A stretch of DNA of 64,000 nt from Anastrepha obliqua (Eukaryota; Arthropoda; Insecta; Diptera; Tephritidae), in assembly GCF_027943255.1 (NCBI RefSeq), contig NC_072897.1:62582406-62646405 (forward strand). The letters are read 5' to 3'. Position 1 is the stretch's first letter. Every line of letters begins with the position of its first letter. Below, piece after piece: positions 1-11,095 of this stretch. A program made the position numbers and the translations under genes. The notes beneath the pieces were generated by a model. It did no database searches. It was not told the DNA's origin and saw only the letters and a list, made by a program, of their open reading frames with translations.

Positions 1-355
1 AGTTTGACTGCAATTGAGCCTCTGCGGTATAGAGTCAAGGGGCATGGCGAGGATCGTTGGATCGAAGTCCATGCCTTCTCTGTTGTCCTATGCCGAACAG
101 GTACCGATTCTTATTGTGTTCCAGGCTGATTTCAGACATTCTATTTTCAAGTGGTGATAGACTCACCAGAGTATCTAATGGCGGCACAACAGATGACCAC
201 AGTGCGTTGTAGTCTCTATAAGGTCCTCCTGCCTTCAACGAGAGGGAGTGTGCTCATCTAGACTACTGATGCATAGGTGGTAATTGGTCTTATCATAACC
301 GAGTAGATCCATAGAATCGTGCTAGGAGAAAGCCCCACGTTTTCCAAAGACACTC
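1..355. other. unassigned sequence
   Basis: No coding region, repeat pair or RNA gene is recognisable here. It lies directly before an LTR-like relic and could be internal sequence of the same old LTR element, but nothing in it proves this. Confidence 0.3.
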
Positions 356-362
356 TTGCACA

Positions 363-590
363 TACATATGCTTAATAGCCATCGTAATTTCTTGATCTGG
401 CAGCTCGTATCTTCTGGTGAGTTCTGTTGTAGCAGCAGCTTACTAGTCACCTGTCGTCTTCGTCTAACTCATCTAGCGGTAGACTCTCGTTCGCTATTAT
501 AGCCAGTCGGTTCGCGCGAAACTTCGCTGTTACAACATTGCCCTCCGCTTAAGTCTGATCGTCCCAATTAGGCACTAACTCTTTTCGATC
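363..590 (-). repeat. LTR-like relic related to 39229-39440
   Basis: This stretch aligns, with gaps, to 39229-39440. Both share TGCTTAATAGC, then a GGCAGCTCG block, a TCGCTAT...GCCAG block, and a final CCTCC(A/G)CTTAAGT...GATCGTC...AATTAGGCAC block. At 39 kb this sequence lies just downstream (minus strand) of a gypsy integrase fragment, so I read it as part of the LTR or 3' end of that Ty3/gypsy family. The copy here is a separate, diverged relic without adjacent coding sequence. Confidence 0.5.
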
Positions 591-864
591 TAAGTGGAGC
601 CAATATTTGACGGACTATTTTGATATGTTCCAGCATAAACCAAAGGTATTTTTACAGACATTTGTTTGGAGTAGTAAATAAATACTAATCACTTGATGTA
701 TTCTTGAAAATATTCAGCTTGTTTGCAACTACACACTGTTGCTACTTTCTCAATATTGAAATAAACAAATATTCTAATAAAATTCTGAAGTAGATACATT
801 CTTTTGTTAGTTTGCGTATATACATAATGTACATTCATATGTACATATACCATATTTATATATA

Positions 865-2965
865 GCTCATTTACTTCAATAGTGTCATAACTCAAAAAAC
901 AAAATTATTCAGGAGAGCAATTTATAGATTTCAGCTTTCTTTTGTAGGTTAAATAAAAGCTAAAGTCGCCGATTTTCTATGCAAACTAGTGATATGTCAT
1001 ATGTAGTATACATTATAGAAGAAAATTCGACCGAAATGAGCGATTTGCTACTTTTTCTTGAACAAAAACTTTTCTGCTTTGAATTATGTCATTCTTTCTG
1101 AAAAAATATAGAAATTTCTCCGTCATAAAGTAAATGTGTCATTATTGTTGAGAAATAAAATACAATATTTTTACATTTAGACATTTTATTTTCGAAGTTT
1201 TTTAACTAAAACATAAATTAAATAGAAAAATTCATAGCACTAGAACATATTTTTATATGAACATATTTTTATACGAACAGATCCTTTTTGGGGGTAAAAA
1301 AGGAAATATTAAAGTTTTCCGTAAAGGATCTATAAAACGAAATATATGTGCAAAATGGCTGTTTTTTTTTCTTTGTATACATCTACATAGTTGCGATAAA
1401 GGCTTGATATTGTTTTGCTTCCCTCAATAAATGTTTTAGACGTATTTGCTCTCGTATAATGGCTTTCGATTTTCGGTATTGTTTGAATAAATGCCCTTAT
1501 TCCATTTGCAATATTCTTGTCAAGTTTTCTGTGCTTTCCGTGTTTGCCTCTTTGATCCGGCTGCAATACTTGGTTCGCGAGCTTTTCTCGTTTCTCTATC
1601 ACTGTTCGTATTGGTCGATCATTGATATCAAGAGTGTTTTTAAAAAATAATTTGCAGACGCGAATAAAATTGTCAAAAATCTTAAAAACAAGGCATTATT
1701 GTATTGTCGAGGAGCTCTTTTTCCACCCAAACGCACATAGCGGTATTTGGGCTCGACGAGTTCCATACATTTGGAAATAAATTGCCTCTGCTTCTCAATA
1801 TCGCCAAGAGCCCAATATGAGGAAAATATCTCTTTTCTCTTCTCTTCGCTAAATTTATTTGAACATTTATACCGGCAGCTCTCACCGCAAGGAGGTTTAA
1901 TTTCTCTTTTGTTTCGAATGATTTTTTTTAAGCTTACATAGTATTCACCACTATATCTCTTTTTTTTTTGACAATGTTTTTCTTCCAATTTTCCGGCTGC
2001 TTCCTCTTTTTTCCCCTTTCATCGCCGGACTAGCCAAAATGATGGGAGAATTGTTTATGTTTGAAGTTGTTGTGCTTGGCTGTAGATCAAAAGAGTTTTG
2101 TTTAGCTAATGGCGTGCATAATTCTAGATCTGGAGAATCTTCCTCGAAACAATTATCATAAATTTGGCTGTTTACCGCGGTCGGATATGGCGGGTTATCT
2201 TCATCATTGCTGTAGACAGTATCTCTGGAATCGTTAGCGGAACCTGGGAAGTATGTCACGTCAGCTAAGGAATTGTCACTATCTTCTGACAACGATAATG
2301 AAGAAAATGCGCAATTATTTTTGGATAACGACCTTTCCAAGTAAGCTAAAAAAAGTCGAAATTCGTCATTTATTATCAGCAATAGCGTATCATTTTGCGT
2401 TATTAGAAGGTGTTTTACATTATAGCGGATACAATTTTCGTAAATAATGGCATATTTTTTATTAAAACAAAATCGCTATTTCTACAGAGACCATTTTTTC
2501 ACGAAAAAAACGTCACAAAACTAAATATCTAATTACGCAATTAATTTGTTTTCAACAACAACGTCACATATTGTATTGCGCAAATTATGAGGAACTAACA
2601 TTTTTCAGCAGTACAGTTACAACGGGAAATAATATAGTTTACATGAAAATTAATATAGCAGCACGAAAAATATAACTACCTTTTCACATAAAACGCTGTA
2701 ATTCAAAATATATCGTTTTTTCGGAAAAACTAATAATCTTTACACGACGAAGACTGAAGTTAAACTGAAATGTGTCGATGCCGTTGTAAAAAAATAATGC
2801 GTCACAACAAGTGGAATAACGGCACATTTTCATCTCACGCGCTCAATTTTCTACTAATCACAAAGATTTTTTTATACAATATTAACTATGATATTGAGCA
2901 CATTTTTTCGTATTTAACTAAAAAATCTTGTTTTTTGAGTTATGACACTGTTGAAGTAAATGAGC
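865..2965 (-). mobile_element. 2.1 kb inverted-repeat DNA transposon carrying a broken insect transposase-like ORF
   Basis: Positions 865-902 and 2928-2965 are inverted copies of each other, matching at 37 of 38 bases; they start GCTCATTTACTTCAATAGTG at the outer left end. Between them lies the only recognisable coding segment, a minus-strand transposase-like pseudogene. Size and layout fit a cut-and-paste transposon with ~38 bp terminal repeats. I could not find a convincing target-site duplication in the AT-rich flanks, so the exact termini are provisional. Confidence 0.55.
1330..2382 (-). pseudogene. insect transposon-encoded DDE-type protein, frameshifted and truncated
   Basis: Three overlapping minus-strand pieces read as one protein. 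The N-terminal part (2382-1951) is acidic and serine-rich with DNSLADVTYFPGS. The middle (1988-1599) has KPPCGESCRYKCSNKF followed by EIFSSYWALGDIEKQRQFI. The last part (1602-1330) has DQRGKHGKHRKLDKN, IPKIESHYTRANTSKTFIEG and a KEK motif. This order (CxxxCxxKC, then RGKHG..., then ESHY) is typical of a large, poorly named family of insect transposon proteins I recognise by pattern. Frameshifts lie near 1640 and 1980, and the C-terminal catalytic half is missing. The family is described from memory, and a catalytic role is inference. Confidence 0.6.
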
Positions 2966-3330
2966 GATATGATTCGACATAAAATGTGCTATAACGCCAT
3001 ATTCGAAATTATAGACACACATTTATAAATTATAAAACTTTATTTTTTTAAGATAAAAAGGTAGATGGTTCGGGAACTATAAAAAATATAATTTTAAATT
3101 TTATTCAACCATACCTGCAACCTACAGTATACTGGCATACCTAATTTGTTGGTTATGTTTTCAGTGTACCTCCGCAAATACGCACACAAAATGGATCTAA
3201 CAAAACAAAAACGAAGACTGGTCAAGTAGCAGCTATGGGAGTAGTTGCGCTAGCTGGAGTGCACATAAGCAGCAAGAAGCATTCCGGCCGATTGTAAGTT
3301 TTCTGCTACTACTCCAACTACAGAGAGTAC
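2966..3330. other. unassigned AT-rich sequence
   Basis: No supported gene or repeat. A TTTTCAG followed by a short open stretch at 3160-3230 resembles a splice acceptor plus exon, but it ends in a stop after ~20 codons and has no recognisable product. Confidence 0.3.
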
Positions 3331-3917
3331 TGACAATTTTTTAGACGAAGTAAATAGACGGAGAGCTGGCGGCCGCGAGGTACTACGATAACACCTCCGG
3401 CTAGAATTTTGAGAAGTGGTTGGGAGAACCATGAAACAGTGCCATTTGCAAGGATTTTGCTCAAAACCCCTGCAAAAAAGACGTCAGACGACTTAAAGTT
3501 GCAAAAAAAAGTTGCTAAAAAAATTTTCGTACCTCCGGCTGAAAATTTGTAGGCTTACTGTTTGAAGGTCACAAATGCTGTATATAAATCGTCAGACGTC
3601 TAGATCGCTGTAAAAGTAGTGTCAGACGACCCCAAATTTGTAAATTTTTTTCGAAAATTTTTTTTTTTTACCTCCGTCTGACGTTCTCACATATTATAGT
3701 AGGCACTATTTTAAGTGTATATTTAAATCGTCAGACGGAAATACCGCTGCTAAGTCATCCTACAATATCCGTGAAGTTCCGGTCTGCCTGAATTTTTTTT
3801 TTTTTCGGAATTTATTTTTGTTACCTCCGTCTGACATTTTTACATACTATTGCAAAAAGCATTTCAAGTAAACATCTAAATTGTCAGACGAAAATACCGT
3901 TGCAAAATACCTCTGCG
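3331..3917 (+). repeat. left arm of foldback element
   Basis: Inverted partner of 6993-7562. The match runs from a GACAATT...TTTTAGAC block through AGAGCTGGCGGCCGC to GTTGCAAAATAC, after which the two sides diverge. It contains four tandem units rich in GTCAGACG and ACCTCCG motifs and oligo-T tracts. Confidence 0.8.
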
Positions 3918-4134
3918 ATAGGCCCTAAGCCACATTTGCGCATGCTCGTAACACATACACACGCACACACACGCATTTATGGCTATATATCTATACATTC
4001 TACGCAGTATATTTAGTCCCCAACCTGTTCCCTATTCCTCTCCCCGTCTCAATATACAAAGCGGGCATAGCGGCTAGGCCCTAAGACACATTTGCGTATG
4101 TTCGTGACACATATACACACACACACACACACAC
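3918..4134. repeat. diverged ~150 bp direct repeat with (CA)n tract, LINE target
   Basis: A block starting TAGGCCCTAAG and ending in a CA tract occurs at about 3923-3985 and again at about 4074-4134. The second copy is cut at its CA tract by the R1-clade LINE. The CA tract resumes at 6858-6880 and is followed by ATTTATGGCTA, the same sequence that follows the first CA tract near 3975. Confidence 0.65.
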
Positions 4135-6826
4135 TTACGCCAGCAGGACTCTAGTACGATCAGCAAGCTGGCAAGTGAGTGACTTTTACACAGGCAGTGA
4201 TCACCTCGCCATTAAGGTGGACTTTTCGCATGGAAAAGAAACCGCACAGAGAAAACAGAATAAGGGTTGGAGGGTGGAGACGCTTGATGAAGAAATGTTC
4301 CAAATCATGCTAGAAAAGACCCCACCTAGCACCAACGATGTGGAACTTCAGGCGGAGCTGCTAGTAAAACATGTTAGCAGAGCGTGCGATGCCGCTATGT
4401 GCAGGAAAAGACAGAGCGCTCCCAGAAAGCCTGTATACTGGTGGAACGAGGAGATCAGCACGCTAAGAAGCGAATGCAAAAAAGCAAGGCGCCTTTCCCA
4501 AAGGAGTTATGGGCTGGCAGACACTACAGGCTCCGCGAGAACTATAAAAAGAAGCGGAAACAATTAAAGCCATTAAAAGCAGCAAGGCAGCCAGCTTTAA
4601 AGAACTGTGCCAGAATATGGACGAAAACCCGTGGGGTGATGGCTACAAACTCGTTATGGCCAAGGTCAAAGGAGGTAGAGGACAGGCGCCCACTTGCCCC
4701 ATTCTCTTAGAAAAGATTGTACAGACACTCTTTCCAAAGCAAGACCTGCAACCAAGCCAGACCCAGTTCCACGCAGCAGAAAATAGTGTCACAATCAGTG
4801 AAGCAGAGGTGATTTTGGCAACGGAAAGTTTCGGCAATGCTAAGGCTCCAGGACCTGACGGCATTCCGAACAAGGCGCTGAAGATCGCTATCAGGCGCAA
4901 CGCAAAGCCATTTGCAGAACACTTCACCAAGTGTATAAATGAAGGCATGTTTCCGAAAGTATGGAAGAAGCAACAACTAGTCCTACTTCAGAAACCGAAT
5001 AAGCCAGCGGGTGACCCAAGTTCTTATCGGCCACTCTGCATGATAGATACTATGGGTAAAATCTTGGAGAAACTAATCTGCACGCGCCTGGAACAGCACC
5101 TGGAGAAAGTGCCGGCTGAACTATCCGAACACCAGTTTGGTTTCCGAAAAGGTCGTTCAACCATAGATGCCGTCAGGAGGGTGACAAACATTGCCAGTAA
5201 GGCTATTGAGGGTGACAGGTGGATGCATGGTAATAAAGAATACTGTGCAGTTGTCACTCTGGATGTTAAGAACGCCTTCAACTCGGCATACTGGCCCCAT
5301 ATTATAAAGGCTCTTGAAGAGAAAAAAACGCCAGCATACTTAGTACGGGTTATAAACAGTTATCTGTCGGAAAGAGTACTTCTGTACAATACAGATGAAG
5401 GTCCAAAGAGATACGCAGTGACGGGCGGAGTACCGCAGGGTTCTGTACTGGGCCCGATGCTATGGAATGTATTATATGATGGGGTACTGCAACTCCCAAT
5501 GCCGAGGGGAGTGCAAATAATAGGATACGCTGACGACATTGCGTTGACCATAGTCGCCAAAACAATCCCCCAGATCCAGAGTATCTGCAGCGAGGCAACA
5601 GCAAAAAACAGAGGCAGTTCTCATTACGAGTAGAAAAAAATTAGAAACGACCACACTAAACATTGGTGGATTCAACGTCACAACACAGGCGGCACTACGA
5701 TATTTGGGTGTAATGATCGATGCTCGACTAAGCTTCAGGGAGCACATCAAAAAAGCATGCGGAAAGGCAGCCATGGTGACGGCGGCACTGTCAAGGATTA
5801 TGGCCAACATCGGTGGTCCCACTCAGAGTAGAAGAGCGCTCCTGGCTAGAGTTACCCAGTCTACACTCATGTATGCAGCACCCATATGGGGTAAAGCCCT
5901 GATACAGAAAACGTACGCGAAGAAGGCGGAAATAGTTTTTAGACTTATTTCCATTAGAGTTGCCTGTGCTTTCAGGACAGTGTCGTTCGAAGCAATATGT
6001 GTCATATCGGGTATCATGCCACCAGATATAATGGCCTCTGAACTGGGTAGAGTGTACGACAAAGCCAAAAGCCTAAACAGGCGATTAACGGCGGAAGAGC
6101 GCAAAGAAGAAAGACGGGGGAGCATAAGTGAGTGGCAAAATCGCTGGGACCAAGCGACAAAAGGGAGATGGACGCATAAACTTATCAGAAGCGTACAGGC
6201 CTGGGTTGAGAGAGGACATGGAGACACAGATTACTATCTCACACAGTTCCTGACGGGGCATGGATGCTATAGAGAGTATCTCCAAAGACTCGGCCACGAG
6301 GACGCAGCTGACTGCTCGTTCTGCGGCAACGGTAGTGAGAACGTGGAACATGTCTTCTTCTCCTGCCCGAGATACGCATCTGAAAGAATGTGCATTGAAG
6401 AAATCATAAAAGAAAAAATAACCCCGGGCAACATTGTAAATCACATGCTGCAGTCGAAATTGGTGTGGGCCAAGATGAAAGAATGGTCCGCGAATGCGTT
6501 ACAGGAATTGCGGAAAAAGGAATGGGAACGCAGTAAGGAACGAAGACAAAGAAGTAATGAAGGGTAGACGGAGAAAGAAATACAAATGAAGAGCCATAAT
6601 GGCTAGCTTGGCCCTGCGATGCAATGCTTAAACGGCGGTACCGCAGGGCAAACGAAAGCTACAGAGGTCGGAGTTAGGGTTTAGTACGTAGGTGTACTGT
6701 TTCGCAAGTCCAGTTTAGTAGTAATACTGACTGTGCGTGGTCCCGAATGAGATGCACCTTTAGCGATCAGTATGAATCGTGCATGCCATCTGTATTGACG
6801 GTATCTATGTAAGATTCCCCCTTCGG

Positions 6827-6857
<31 letters not shown>
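4135..6857 (+). mobile_element. R1-clade non-LTR retrotransposon, 5'-truncated, inserted in (CA)n
   Basis: The element begins abruptly at the end of a CA tract, inside its endonuclease domain, and ends in an A tract (6829-6857) that directly abuts the continuing CA tract. It therefore lies precisely within a CA microsatellite. The content is the end of the endonuclease, RT, and a C-terminal cysteine/histidine region, followed by ~260 bp of 3' UTR. R1-clade lineages that target CA-type microsatellites are known (Waldo and Mino); assignment here rests on protein motifs and the insertion site. Confidence 0.8.
4141..6567 (+). pseudogene. R1-clade ORF2: endonuclease end, reverse transcriptase, C-terminal zinc-knuckle-like region
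   Basis: The reading passes through three frames. 4141-4567 carries the endonuclease C-terminus with TGSDHLAI, then a WWNEEISTLRSECKKARR linker. 4617-5633 is RT: APGPDGIPNKAL, SSYRPLCMIDTMGKILEKL, HQFGFRKGRSTIDAV, LDVKNAFNSA, GVPQGSVLGPMLWN and the catalytic YADDIAL near 5524. 5704-6567 continues with LGVMIDARLSFREHI, YAAPIWGKAL, a CSFCG...VEHVFFSCPRY Cys/His cluster and a charged tail. Frameshifts lie near 4535-4600 and 5600-5700, so no functional product is expected. The RT motif order and Cys/His cluster are as expected for R1-clade elements that reverse-transcribe at a nicked target. Confidence 0.85.
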
Positions 6858-6871
<14 letters not shown>

Positions 6872-6880
6872 CACACACAC
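6829..6880 (+). repeat. poly(A) tail of LINE followed by (CA)n target
   Basis: About 29 consecutive A residues end at 6857 and are followed without gap by a ~23 nt CA tract. This is the 3' junction of the R1-clade LINE with its microsatellite target. Confidence 0.9.
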
Positions 6881-6992
6881 ATTTATGGCTACGTATTTAT
6901 ATATTTGGCACGATTTCATCGTAATTTCAATGCGATTTTCGCCTGTTTTTTTCCCGCATTCTATATCAAGTATATACTAGCTTGAGATAAGT

Positions 6993-7562
6993 ATTTTGCA
7001 ACGGTATTTTCGTCTGACAATTTAAATGTGTACTTGAAATGCTTTTTGCAATAGTATGTAAAACTGTCAGACGGAGGTAACAAAAATAAATTCCAAAAAA
7101 AAAAAAAAATTCAGGCAGACCGGAACTTCACGGATATTGTAGGATGACTTAGCAGCGGTATTTCCGTCTGACGATTTAAATATACACTTAAAATAGTGCC
7201 TACTATAATATGTGAGAACGTCAGACGGAGGTAAAAAAAAAAAATTCGAAAAAAATTTATAAATTTGGGGTCGTCTGACACTACTTTTACAGCGATCTAG
7301 ACGTCTGACGATTTATATACAGCATTTGTGACCTTCAAACAGTAAGCCTACAAATTTTCAGCCGGAGGTACGAAAATTTTTTTAGCAACTTTTTTTTGCA
7401 ACTTTAAGTCGTCTGACGTCTTTTTTGCAGGGGTTTTGAGCAAAATCCTTGCAAATGGCACTGTTTCATGGTTCTCCCAACCACTTCTCAAAATTCTAGC
7501 CAGAGGTGTTATCGTAGTACCTCCGCGGCCGCCAGCTCTTAGTCTAAAAACAATTGTCGCGC
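6993..7562 (-). repeat. right arm of foldback element
   Basis: Inverted copy of 3331-3917 with the same four subrepeats in mirror order. Small indels in oligo-T/A runs and scattered substitutions distinguish the arms. Confidence 0.8.
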
Positions 7563-7639
7563 TTTTTGTGCTACCTGCTCCACTAATAATCTGTTCAAGT
7601 TCAGAGTAGTAGCGAGAGTAAAAATGAAAACTAGGAAGT

Positions 7640-9060
7640 AACGGAGGAATTATAATCCCTGCATATATACATATATAAAATGTAAAGAGCGATAGACGCA
7701 AAGAAAAGAGCAAGAATGATGCCATTTTTTGGAAAAGATTTGAGCAAGTTAACGATGATAAACGCATGGGCAAGCCGAATAACAAAGTCGGAGGAAAAAT
7801 TGTAAAATTAGATGTCACAAATGCCTCACACACTACTATAGGTGCATCAAATGTAGAGGTAGAGGCAAAGGCAGTAAAGCATGCGAATAGTGCAGGTGTG
7901 TTGGGAGCATCTCCGTCTATCGTCAAACACACAAGGGTGGTCATTATTGAAATGTTAACAAATTTTGACCCACCTGAGGGCCAGTTATCAACCAGCCAAC
8001 AGAGTTGAGCAGCTTCGACCAATTTATGGTTGGTCGGAAGAAATATTACTACTTGCAATTCATCATAAGCTTAAAGGCGTGGCAAGACAGTGGGCTGAGT
8101 CTCACCAGTGTTCAGATCGTGGCAACAATTTGTCGAAAGTTTAAGATACGATCTCCCAACAAATGTAAACACGTAATATGGCAAATCGAAAAAGTTAAGT
8201 GAAGTTAAATACTACATCATGCTAAATCTGGGACGGAAAGTCAGCATGGATGAATCGTCGATTAATTCCTATGGTAATGGGGGGTTAAACGATGCCAGCT
8301 TATCTCCCAGACTGTTGGCAATGAATATACATACGTTCATGCAAAGAGATGTTAAGGTGAATCGAAAATGTTTCAATGGTCAACGCATACAACAAGGTCA
8401 GTACACCAAGAAAGGGGAGCGTTAAGGAAGGTGAAGCGCAGAATAATCCGGGCAGCGAGCACAAAGGTTTTAGACCTTTCAACTGTAAAGTTATTGGACA
8501 TATTGCACGAAATGCACATCTACGGCGCCCGTGCAGTAACTGTAGCAAATACCAGCAGGAGGCAAAGGATTGTCGAAATGGCGAAACAAGTTTGGTAAGG
8601 TCCCTGAGGAAACGGAATTGGTGCCGCCACCTGTGATGTGTCAGATAGTCATAGCGGGCCGTACCTACTCAGCGTTCTTAGACACGGACAGTGGCTCATC
8701 ATTGATATCCGACACGGCAGGCATTCCAAGGCATCCAAGTGAGAAACGACTTCCATGGTTTGAGGGTGCAGCGGTAAAAATTCAAAAAATGGTTGAAGTC
8801 GAAGCAATATGACTACTGTTTTTCGGAAGATTTAGCAGCGCTAGGCCGGACAAGCCAGTAGTAGGGAAGCGGTATCAAGTTCCGTTCTCTCAGAGAGAAG
8901 TTTTAAGGATCATGACGGATAACTTGCTCAAACACGACATAGGGGCGTACTGAGTATCGACCATATGAAACCAGGATGCATACAGGCGCCGGGGCTGGAT
9001 GCTGAGGACAAAGCATTTGAAGAGGAGGACGGTTCGCCCCCAAAGGACGATATGTGAGGA
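7640..9060 (+). pseudogene. Ty3/gypsy-like gag-protease-RT relic
   Basis: Several plus-strand frames carry pieces of one retroelement in the correct order. 8005-8140 gives a gag-like EQLRPIYGWSEEILLLAIHH in a shifted frame. 8466-8580 gives a decayed double zinc knuckle (FNCKVIGHIARN, then CSNCSKYQQEAKDC). 8630-8720 gives a retropepsin-like AFLDTDSGSSLISDT, where the expected DTG/DSG triad is altered. 8850-8945 gives the start of RT (YQVPFSQREVLRIMTDNLLKH). Stops and frame changes are frequent and the rest of pol is gone. Family assignment rests on motif order; BEL-type remains possible. Confidence 0.65.
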
Positions 9061-9285
9061 CCGGCCAAACTATCGCTGACAGAGAGGAGTCAGCTGCTAA
9101 TGAGGAAAAACGTGTCTGCGAGTAAGCGGACTGCTCGGACTGAGTTTGTCAATTTATTTCTTACAATTAAAATGAATTTCATCGAAATAAATGGGAGTTA
9201 TCGGTGACACAAATATCGAAAGAATTGGCAACGTCAACCCCAGTAAGTAAAGTACCCCGATCTTGAATATCAACGGCTAAATCGA
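9061..9285. other. unassigned, possibly LTR of the preceding relic
   Basis: The sequence following the gag-pol relic has no coding features. It could be retroelement LTR or untranslated sequence, but no second copy is visible in the window. Confidence 0.25.
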
Positions 9286-9660
9286 GAAGTCAAATTATTA
9301 GGGTAAAAGTCATTAAACTCATAAAATTCTCTATGAAGGATAAGTGGCAGTAAAGAGAAATGTATATTACCATTAATGCAAATGAGATAAAGACTTCGAG
9401 AAATACTATTTGAGAAATTATTCATCTGAACCGTTCCAAAACTTAAAAAAATTATCAATCAAATAGGTTCATTGTTTGGGCATAATGCTGTACTATCATC
9501 TATACTGGACCATTCAATATTACTAAGAGTGAAGTCACCCAGAACACAACAGTTGGCGTTATTTGATGTTAGAGCTAACATTTTATCCACAGCGCTTCAT
9601 AGGAAACTTCCTTCGTCATCACTTTATTGCAGCACGTGTAGTGTCATTTATCTGTGGGAC
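9286..9660 (-). pseudogene. non-LTR retrotransposon endonuclease fragment
   Basis: On the minus strand, 9600-9470 reads NNANCCVLGDFTLSNIEWSS with the G-D-F motif of LINE apurinic-type endonucleases, followed by DDSTALCPNNEPI. The downstream segment (9458-9290) contains NNFSNSISRSL and LICINGN, resembling the conserved asparagine-rich block that precedes the SDH motif. Both ends are lost. CR1/Jockey-like is the likely group. Confidence 0.55.
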
Positions 9661-9899
9661 ACAACTTTATGAAATTTCACATTATGATATTTGATATTTC
9701 ATAATCGCAATTTATGATGTGTTAACTTATATGGTGTAAATTGGAATCAAAAAACTCTGTAACTGTACTATTTTAGCTGCGGCGTGAATTCTCTGTATGT
9801 TTTTGTTTTTTTTTTTTGCATCCATAGAAATTCGAAATACATTTTAAGCAGACCACAATATTAATGTTCATACCAAAACAGTACGAAGTGTTTAGAGAG

Positions 9900-10490
9900 A
9901 AAACAAATATCCAAGTTTTGAGGAAAAAAACCATTTATAAGCGAAATTAACAACAAGAAGCTTCCCGAATTCGCATTAGAGTATATCGATTAATTGGCCA
10001 ATTTCTGGACGAATGTATTTTGTTTAGCGAATTCAATTTATTCGGTTGTGGTGGCAAACAGAAAATATGGTGCTAAGAGAATGAAGAACTGCAACTGAAA
10101 AATCGTATGCCAACTGTGAAGCATTGCGGTATCTCGGTGATGGTACGGGGCTGTATATCAGCGAATGAAGTCGGTAAGTTGCAATTTGTGGAAGTAACTA
10201 TGGACGGATTCTGAAAACCAATTTGAAGGAATCAGCAATAAATGGTAATTCTAACAGGACAACGACTCGAAGCACATATCCCATATAATAAAGAAATGGT
10301 TGCTTTATAAGGTGCCAAAACAACTCCACGCACCACCCCAATTATCGGAACTCAACTCTATAGAACATTTATGGGACGAATTAGATCGCCGGATACGGAA
10401 AAATTTATAGTAAGAAACAGGAACTGAAGGATGGTCTGGAGCGCGAATGGAACCAAATAACATCCGAAGCAATAAAAAACTAGTTTGCCT
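9900..10490 (+). pseudogene. Tc1-like transposase relic
   Basis: Plus-strand frames show Tc1 transposase blocks in order: FSEFNLFGCGGKQKIW (around the first catalytic aspartate, where the usual D is lost), a TVKHCGISVMVRGCIS block, GKLQFVEVTMDG, then a decayed second-aspartate region, and finally a LNSIEHLWDELDRRIRK-like block near 10350-10410. Stops and frameshifts abound and no TIRs were identified. This is an old member of the IS630-Tc1-mariner superfamily. Confidence 0.75.
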
Positions 10491-11090
10491 CATCCAAAAT
10501 CGGAATAGGGCAGTAACACAGGCAAATGAAGGCCCAAGTAGATACTAAAGCTAAGCCATTTGTGTTCATTATACTTAGACTTAAGATATTTTTTAATAGA
10601 GTTCGTATACTTTTCTGAGTTGTGAATTCAGTCTTTCAATTTTATAATTTTTTTTCTTTAGTATTTCGTTGGTGTATTAAGCTGTTTTAAATAAAACAAA
10701 TTATCATTTGAACGCATTATTTGTGAGGTGTATGCGTGTTCATTTATTTTTCGTTCACGTAAGAATGATCTTTGCACATTATTTGAATTATTGTATTTTA
10801 AAGATAATCTAATATTTGTGTAAGAAATTTGCTCATCAAATTGGTAACTATATAGTTACGAATAGAAATATTTCTATTTTTTTTCAAACTTACTGAATAA
10901 ATACAAATATATACAATAAATACAAAGTGTAAAATTATCTACTTTTATATGACATAAATATTAAAATAAAATACGTATAATGTATTACATATATGAAAAT
11001 CCTACAAAAATAAAAAATAGGCAAATCAAAATATTAAGCATCAAATATGCTACATTTGTCGGTTATAATTCTTTTATACGGCTATAATTT
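10491..11090. other. AT-rich, no feature seen
   Basis: About 600 bp of AT-rich sequence between two Tc1 relics. It probably includes their untranslated ends, but no inverted repeat or coding block is recognisable. Confidence 0.3.
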
Positions 11091-11095
11091 GTAGA

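Larger units (their letters stand above)
3331..7562. mobile_element. foldback-type element with subrepeat arms, loop occupied by an R1-clade LINE
   Basis: The segments 3331-3917 and 6993-7562 are long inverted copies. Each arm holds four diverged units of ~138-154 bp, beginning with ACCTCCG at 3393, 3531, 3670 and 3823 on the left and mirrored at 7507, 7369, 7232 and 7078 on the right. Each unit contains copies of the near-palindrome CGTCAGACG. The loop (3918-6992) holds a diverged direct repeat with (CA)n tracts and, inside it, a 2.7 kb LINE. No transposase is present, so the element is non-autonomous. Termini and target duplication are not resolved. Confidence 0.7.

Noticed and set aside
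3160..3230. Splice acceptor-like TTTTCAG followed by a short exon-like stretch similar to 11098-11140
   Set aside because: The similarity is short and gapped, and the frame closes after ~20 codons; not enough for a gene or a shared repeat.
7766..8008. Independent small gene of 80 codons
   Set aside because: It lies directly before gag-like sequence in the same strand and is more likely the decayed N-terminal part of that retroelement.
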